Source: Actinomycetota bacterium
Lineage (GTDB): Bacteria > Cyanobacteriota > Vampirovibrionia > Obscuribacterales > Obscuribacteraceae
DNA: 17,621 nucleotides
Direction: 5' to 3'
Assembly: GCA_903970355.1 (NCBI GenBank)
Contig: CAJCIF010000371.1
Coordinates: forward strand, 1-17,621
Part shown: positions 14,812 through 17,621 of the stretch, piece by piece
How the letters are laid out: each line of letters starts with the position of its first letter
Numbering within the stretch: position 1 is the first letter of the stretch
The notes under the pieces: generated by a model
The model's input: the letters and a program-made list of their open reading frames with translations, nothing else
Database searches by the model: none
What the model was told of the DNA's origin: nothing
Made by a program: the position numbers and the translations under genes

Positions 14812-15336
14812 ATGACAGCAGTTGTAGAACGAGTCGGCTTAAAGCTTGTATCGAATCCTTATTCCAATAGAACGGGATTAATTCCTCTTGCAGTAGCAGT
14901 GGCGCTGGGTTGGATTTTCATCTTCCTCTGGTTTTCCGTTGCTCTTGTTGCGATGTCGCACAACTTTCTTGCCGGTGTAATGCTGCTTTGTTCGCTTTCA
15001 GCCTTTGCTACTTTCCTTGGCTTTTTAACCTACACAATGGTTCGTGATGCCTACCGCGACTACATCTTTGAAATTACAGAAACAGACGCCGTTCTCATCT
15101 TGGTTGACAGACTGCGACATAGTCGCTCAACGCAAATGGTCCTTCTGGACGACATTAAGTACGCGGAATACTATCCGTACAGGGATTCTGCCAGCATAAT
15201 CTTCCATGCTCCCTACATTCAAATGGAGGTGCCGCTCTGGCCAATGGGCGGTCGCGCTCAGGATGTGGTTGATTTTCTGGACGGACGGGGCGTGCGGGTC
15301 GTCAATGTCCAATCGGATGAAGCGATGCCGGACTAG
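14812..15336 (+). CDS. Two-span membrane protein with a C-terminal beta-rich domain
   Basis: I do not recognise this 174-residue protein by name. Spans are visible at ~23-48 and ~51-75, forming a hairpin with a very short turn. From ~84 to 165 the chain is strand-rich (YIFEITETDAVLILVDR, then VLLDDIKYAEYYPYRDSASIIFH, then YIQMEVPLWPMG), resembling bacterial PH-like domains behind membrane hairpins. That resemblance is by eye. The start ATG at 14812 has GGGAGCG a few bases upstream. It begins 37 bases after the CPBP protease stop, so cotranscription is likely, and a role at the membrane alongside the protease is possible. Its stop codon lies inside the left arm of the hairpin that follows. Confidence 0.75.
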   Translation: MTAVVERVGLKLVSNPYSNRTGLIPLAVAVALGWIFIFLWFSVALVAMSHNFLAGVMLLCSLSAFATFLGFLTYTMVRDAYRDYIFEITETDAVLILVDRLRHSRSTQMVLLDDIKYAEYYPYRDSASIIFHAPYIQMEVPLWPMGGRAQDVVDFLDGRGVRVVNVQSDEAMPD

Positions 15337-15374
15337 CCCGGATTTGTGAAGAATCGAATTAGATATCGGGCTAG
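15333..15374 (+). terminator. Weak inverted repeat after the two-span protein gene
   Basis: CTAGCCCG (15333-15340) and CGGGCTAG (15367-15374) are exact 8-base reverse complements, and the left arm includes the stop codon. The loop is long (26 bases) and no T-run follows, so it is a poor intrinsic terminator. It may act on the upstream transcript or in the gnd leader. Confidence 0.3.
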
Positions 15375-15454
15375 ATTAGGTTTGGGTCATAGTCTTAATT
15401 TCCCAATGAGCTAATCTTGTATATCTCATCGGATTTGATTAAGGCGGAAGATAT

Positions 15455-16906
15455 ATGGCAAACACAGCTAAGGTCGGCTTAATTGGGCTTGGCGTCATGG
15501 GTGAAAACCTGGCGCTCAACATAGAACGCAATGGCTATCCCATTGCAATCTACAACCGAACTACTGAAAAGGTAGATGAGTTCGTCAATGGCAGAGGAGC
15601 CGGTAAAAAGGTAATCGGCTGTCATGACCCGAAGAGTTTCGTAGAAGCTATTGAAAAACCCCGCAAGATTATTTTGCTTGTAAAGGCTGGGGATGCTGTA
15701 GACAAAACAATAGATGGTCTAAAACCATATCTTGAAAAGGGCGACATCATTATTGATGGTGGCAATTCGCACTTTGAAGACACCCGTCGCCGAGAAAACG
15801 CCCTGAAAGCAGAAGGTTTCAACTTTATTGGTTCTGGTGTATCAGGCGGTGAAGACGGAGCCCTCTGGGGGCCATCTCTTATGCCGGGCGGAGACAAAGC
15901 GGCATACGAACAGTTGAAACCAATTTGGGAAGCAATTGCCGCCAAAGTGAATGATGGACCGTGCGTTACCTACCTGGGGCCGGATGGCGCCGGGCACTTT
16001 GTAAAGATGGTGCACAATGGTATCGAATACGGTGACATGCAGCTTATCGCTGAAGTGTACGATGTTCTCAAACGCGGACTTGGCTTAGGTGCTCCCGAAA
16101 TCTCTGCGATTTTTGCGGAGTGGAATAAGGGCTTCCTCGATTCTTTCTTGATTGAAATTACTGCCAAAGTTCTTTCCGTTATAGATGAAGAAACCAAAAA
16201 ACCACTTGTTGATCTCATTGTCGACAAGGCTGGTCAGAAGGGAACGGGCAAATGGACAGGTGAAATTGCTCTGGAATTAGGCATTCCTATTCCGACAATC
16301 GATGCCGCTTTAACGGCCCGCCAATTATCGGCAATTAAAGATGAACGCGTTGCCGCATCCAAAGTATTGTCATTCGACAATGCTGCAGCAAGCCGCTCCC
16401 TGGATAAAGCGAAATTGATTGAAGCGCTAAAGCATGCCTTATATGCAAGCAAAATCTGCAGTTACGCCCAGGGTATGGCCCTCATTAAGGCCGGATCCGA
16501 TACCTATAAATGGAACGTCAATCTTGCTGAAACAGCTCGTATCTGGAAAGGCGGTTGCATAATTCGAGCACAATTGCTCGAGCAAATTCGCAAAGCGTTT
16601 GCGAAAGGTTCCAACATTGTCAATTTGCTGGTTGATCCGGAATTTGCTGATTTCATCAATAAGGCCCAAGATCAATGGCGTTATGCCGTAACAACAGCAC
16701 AATTGCTAGGTTTGCCTGTGCCGGCTTTATCTGCCAGCTTGGCCTATTACGATGCTTATCGCAGTGCCGTGCTTCCGCAAAATCTCACCCAAGCACAAAG
16801 AGATTTCTTCGGCGCTCATACTTTTGAAAAGGTCAACAAACCAGATCAAGGTTTCGTTCACGCGGACTGGCATACTCTCCTTAAGGAGAAAGCGCCGGTT
16901 AAATAG
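15455..16906 (+). CDS. gnd: 6-phosphogluconate dehydrogenase, decarboxylating
   Basis: This enzyme converts 6-phosphogluconate to ribulose 5-phosphate and CO2, reducing NADP+, in the oxidative pentose phosphate pathway of the cytosol. The length of 483 residues is that of the long (E. coli-like) form. The Rossmann motif GLGVMGENLALNI is at 11-23, with NRT (34-36) just after strand two suggesting NADP preference. GVSGGEDGALWGPSLMPGG at ~128-146 binds substrate. Catalytic Lys184 with His187, Asn188 and Glu191 (KMVHNGIEYGD) is intact, and GTGKW is present. GGCGGA a few bases before the ATG is a good ribosome site. The recO ATG follows 6 bases after the stop, so the two are probably cotranscribed. 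Confidence 0.98.
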   Translation: MANTAKVGLIGLGVMGENLALNIERNGYPIAIYNRTTEKVDEFVNGRGAGKKVIGCHDPKSFVEAIEKPRKIILLVKAGDAVDKTIDGLKPYLEKGDIIIDGGNSHFEDTRRRENALKAEGFNFIGSGVSGGEDGALWGPSLMPGGDKAAYEQLKPIWEAIAAKVNDGPCVTYLGPDGAGHFVKMVHNGIEYGDMQLIAEVYDVLKRGLGLGAPEISAIFAEWNKGFLDSFLIEITAKVLSVIDEETKKPLVDLIVDKAGQKGTGKWTGEIALELGIPIPTIDAALTARQLSAIKDERVAASKVLSFDNAAASRSLDKAKLIEALKHALYASKICSYAQGMALIKAGSDTYKWNVNLAETARIWKGGCIIRAQLLEQIRKAFAKGSNIVNLLVDPEFADFINKAQDQWRYAVTTAQLLGLPVPALSASLAYYDAYRSAVLPQNLTQAQRDFFGAHTFEKVNKPDQGFVHADWHTLLKEKAPVK

Positions 16907-16912
16907 TGTTGC

Positions 16913-17621
16913 ATGCCTAGCTACACGCTTACCGCAATCAACATCGGAACCTTTGCTCTTGGTGAATCTGATAAGGTCCTGACGCTCTTTTCAAAAGAGC
17001 GCGGTTTGACTAGAGCTGTTGCAAAAGGGGCTCGTAAACCAGGCACGAAAGTTGCCGGGCGGGCGGAAGTGCTGTGCGTCAATGAGCTTCTTGTAGCAAC
17101 CGGGAAATCGCTTGACATAATTACTCAAGCCCAGGGCATAGAAAGCTTTTCCGGCTTGCGAAAAGATCTCACCCGGCTTGCTTTCGCTCTTTATTATGCG
17201 GAATTGACGGTGTACCTTGGCCAGGGGCTGGAAGAAGAATCAGCAGATTATTTTGAGTTTCTTCTTGATGCTCTTGCAAAACAAGAAAAAGCAGAAACCG
17301 ATGCGGCTCTCTTAAGTTTGGAATTCGAGCTGGCGTTATTGGATCTGATTGGCTATCGTCCTGAACTCACTACCTGTGTGAATTGCAGCCGCGTGCTCAC
17401 AGACTATCTAGTGAGCGGTTTCGACCATGAAGCCGGCGGAATCTTATGTCAAAATTGTTTTCCAGAAAGAACAAGACAGGCACCCATTGTCGGCGAACGA
17501 GTTAGTCCGCAAACTTTTAACGAGATGCGTTCCTTCACCACGCATGTTACGCCGATGGTCTGGAAACGCCTAATTTTGGCGACAGATGCCGGATCAGACA
17601 GTCGCCGACAAAAGGAAACTG
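16913..17621 (+). CDS. recO: DNA repair protein RecO (3' end outside window)
   Basis: The ATG at 16913 opens a frame that runs off the window after 236 codons. The N-terminal OB-fold has the standard opening (YTLTAINIGTFALGESDKVLTLFSKERGLTRAVAKGARKP), with the basic cluster used for DNA contact. A helical section follows. A zinc-ribbon cysteine set is present: CVNC at 155-158 and CQNC at 179-182. RecO helps load RecA on SSB-coated single-stranded DNA with RecR/RecF. Most of the usual ~240-260 residues is visible. There is no Shine-Dalgarno sequence; initiation probably depends on coupling to gnd, whose stop lies 6 bases upstream. Confidence 0.95.
   Translation, partial: MPSYTLTAINIGTFALGESDKVLTLFSKERGLTRAVAKGARKPGTKVAGRAEVLCVNELLVATGKSLDIITQAQGIESFSGLRKDLTRLAFALYYAELTVYLGQGLEEESADYFEFLLDALAKQEKAETDAALLSLEFELALLDLIGYRPELTTCVNCSRVLTDYLVSGFDHEAGGILCQNCFPERTRQAPIVGERVSPQTFNEMRSFTTHVTPMVWKRLILATDAGSDSRRQKET

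Overview
The window reads as a stretch of chromosome from a Gram-negative-type (diderm) bacterium. It has moderate GC, mixed ATG/GTG/TTG starts, a secreted OstA/LptD-like outer-membrane assembly protein at the left edge, and housekeeping genes (gnd, recO) at the right edge. No phage, transposon, CRISPR, rRNA or tRNA was seen. The gene mix would fit a deep-branching, non-photosynthetic relative of the cyanobacteria (Vampirovibrionia/Obscuribacterales-like). That placement is an impression from protein style, not something the sequence proves.

Layout. (1) Positions 1-846, minus strand: N-terminal part of an OstA/LptD-like envelope protein, cut by the window edge. (2) Positions 1112-7320, plus strand: an iron-type alcohol dehydrogenase overlapping an SCP2-type lipid-carrier protein, then a LuxR/NarL-type response regulator, a soluble histidine kinase, and a membrane-anchored protein. 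The kinase and the membrane protein are built from the same ~98-residue repeat. (3) A strong convergent hairpin terminator at 7365-7398. (4) Positions 7414-12188, minus strand: an unrecognised protein with two similar segments, a secreted DUF885-type metallohydrolase, and the selenium genes yedF and selD in a 4-base ATGA overlap. A 43-residue single-membrane-span ORF lies on the plus strand at 10379-10510. (5) Positions 12485-15336, plus strand: a ribbon-helix-helix DNA-binding protein, a glycine-rich membrane-anchored protein, a large CPBP/CAAX-type intramembrane protease and a two-span membrane protein. (6) Positions 15455-17621, plus strand: gnd, then recO cut by the window end.

The most interesting feature is the two-component module at 2742-7320. 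Seven copies of an MshEN-like unit (24-residue motif, 5-residue spacer, 24-residue motif, then ~45 residues) occur in register: three in front of the kinase domain and four in the neighbouring membrane protein. MshEN domains are known cyclic-di-GMP binders in type II secretion/type IV pilus ATPases. The repeats here keep the spacing but have lost some ligand residues, so the array could be a divergent nucleotide sensor or a protein-docking scaffold linking a membrane protein to a soluble kinase. The response regulator and kinase lie in the same reading frame with only one TGA between them.
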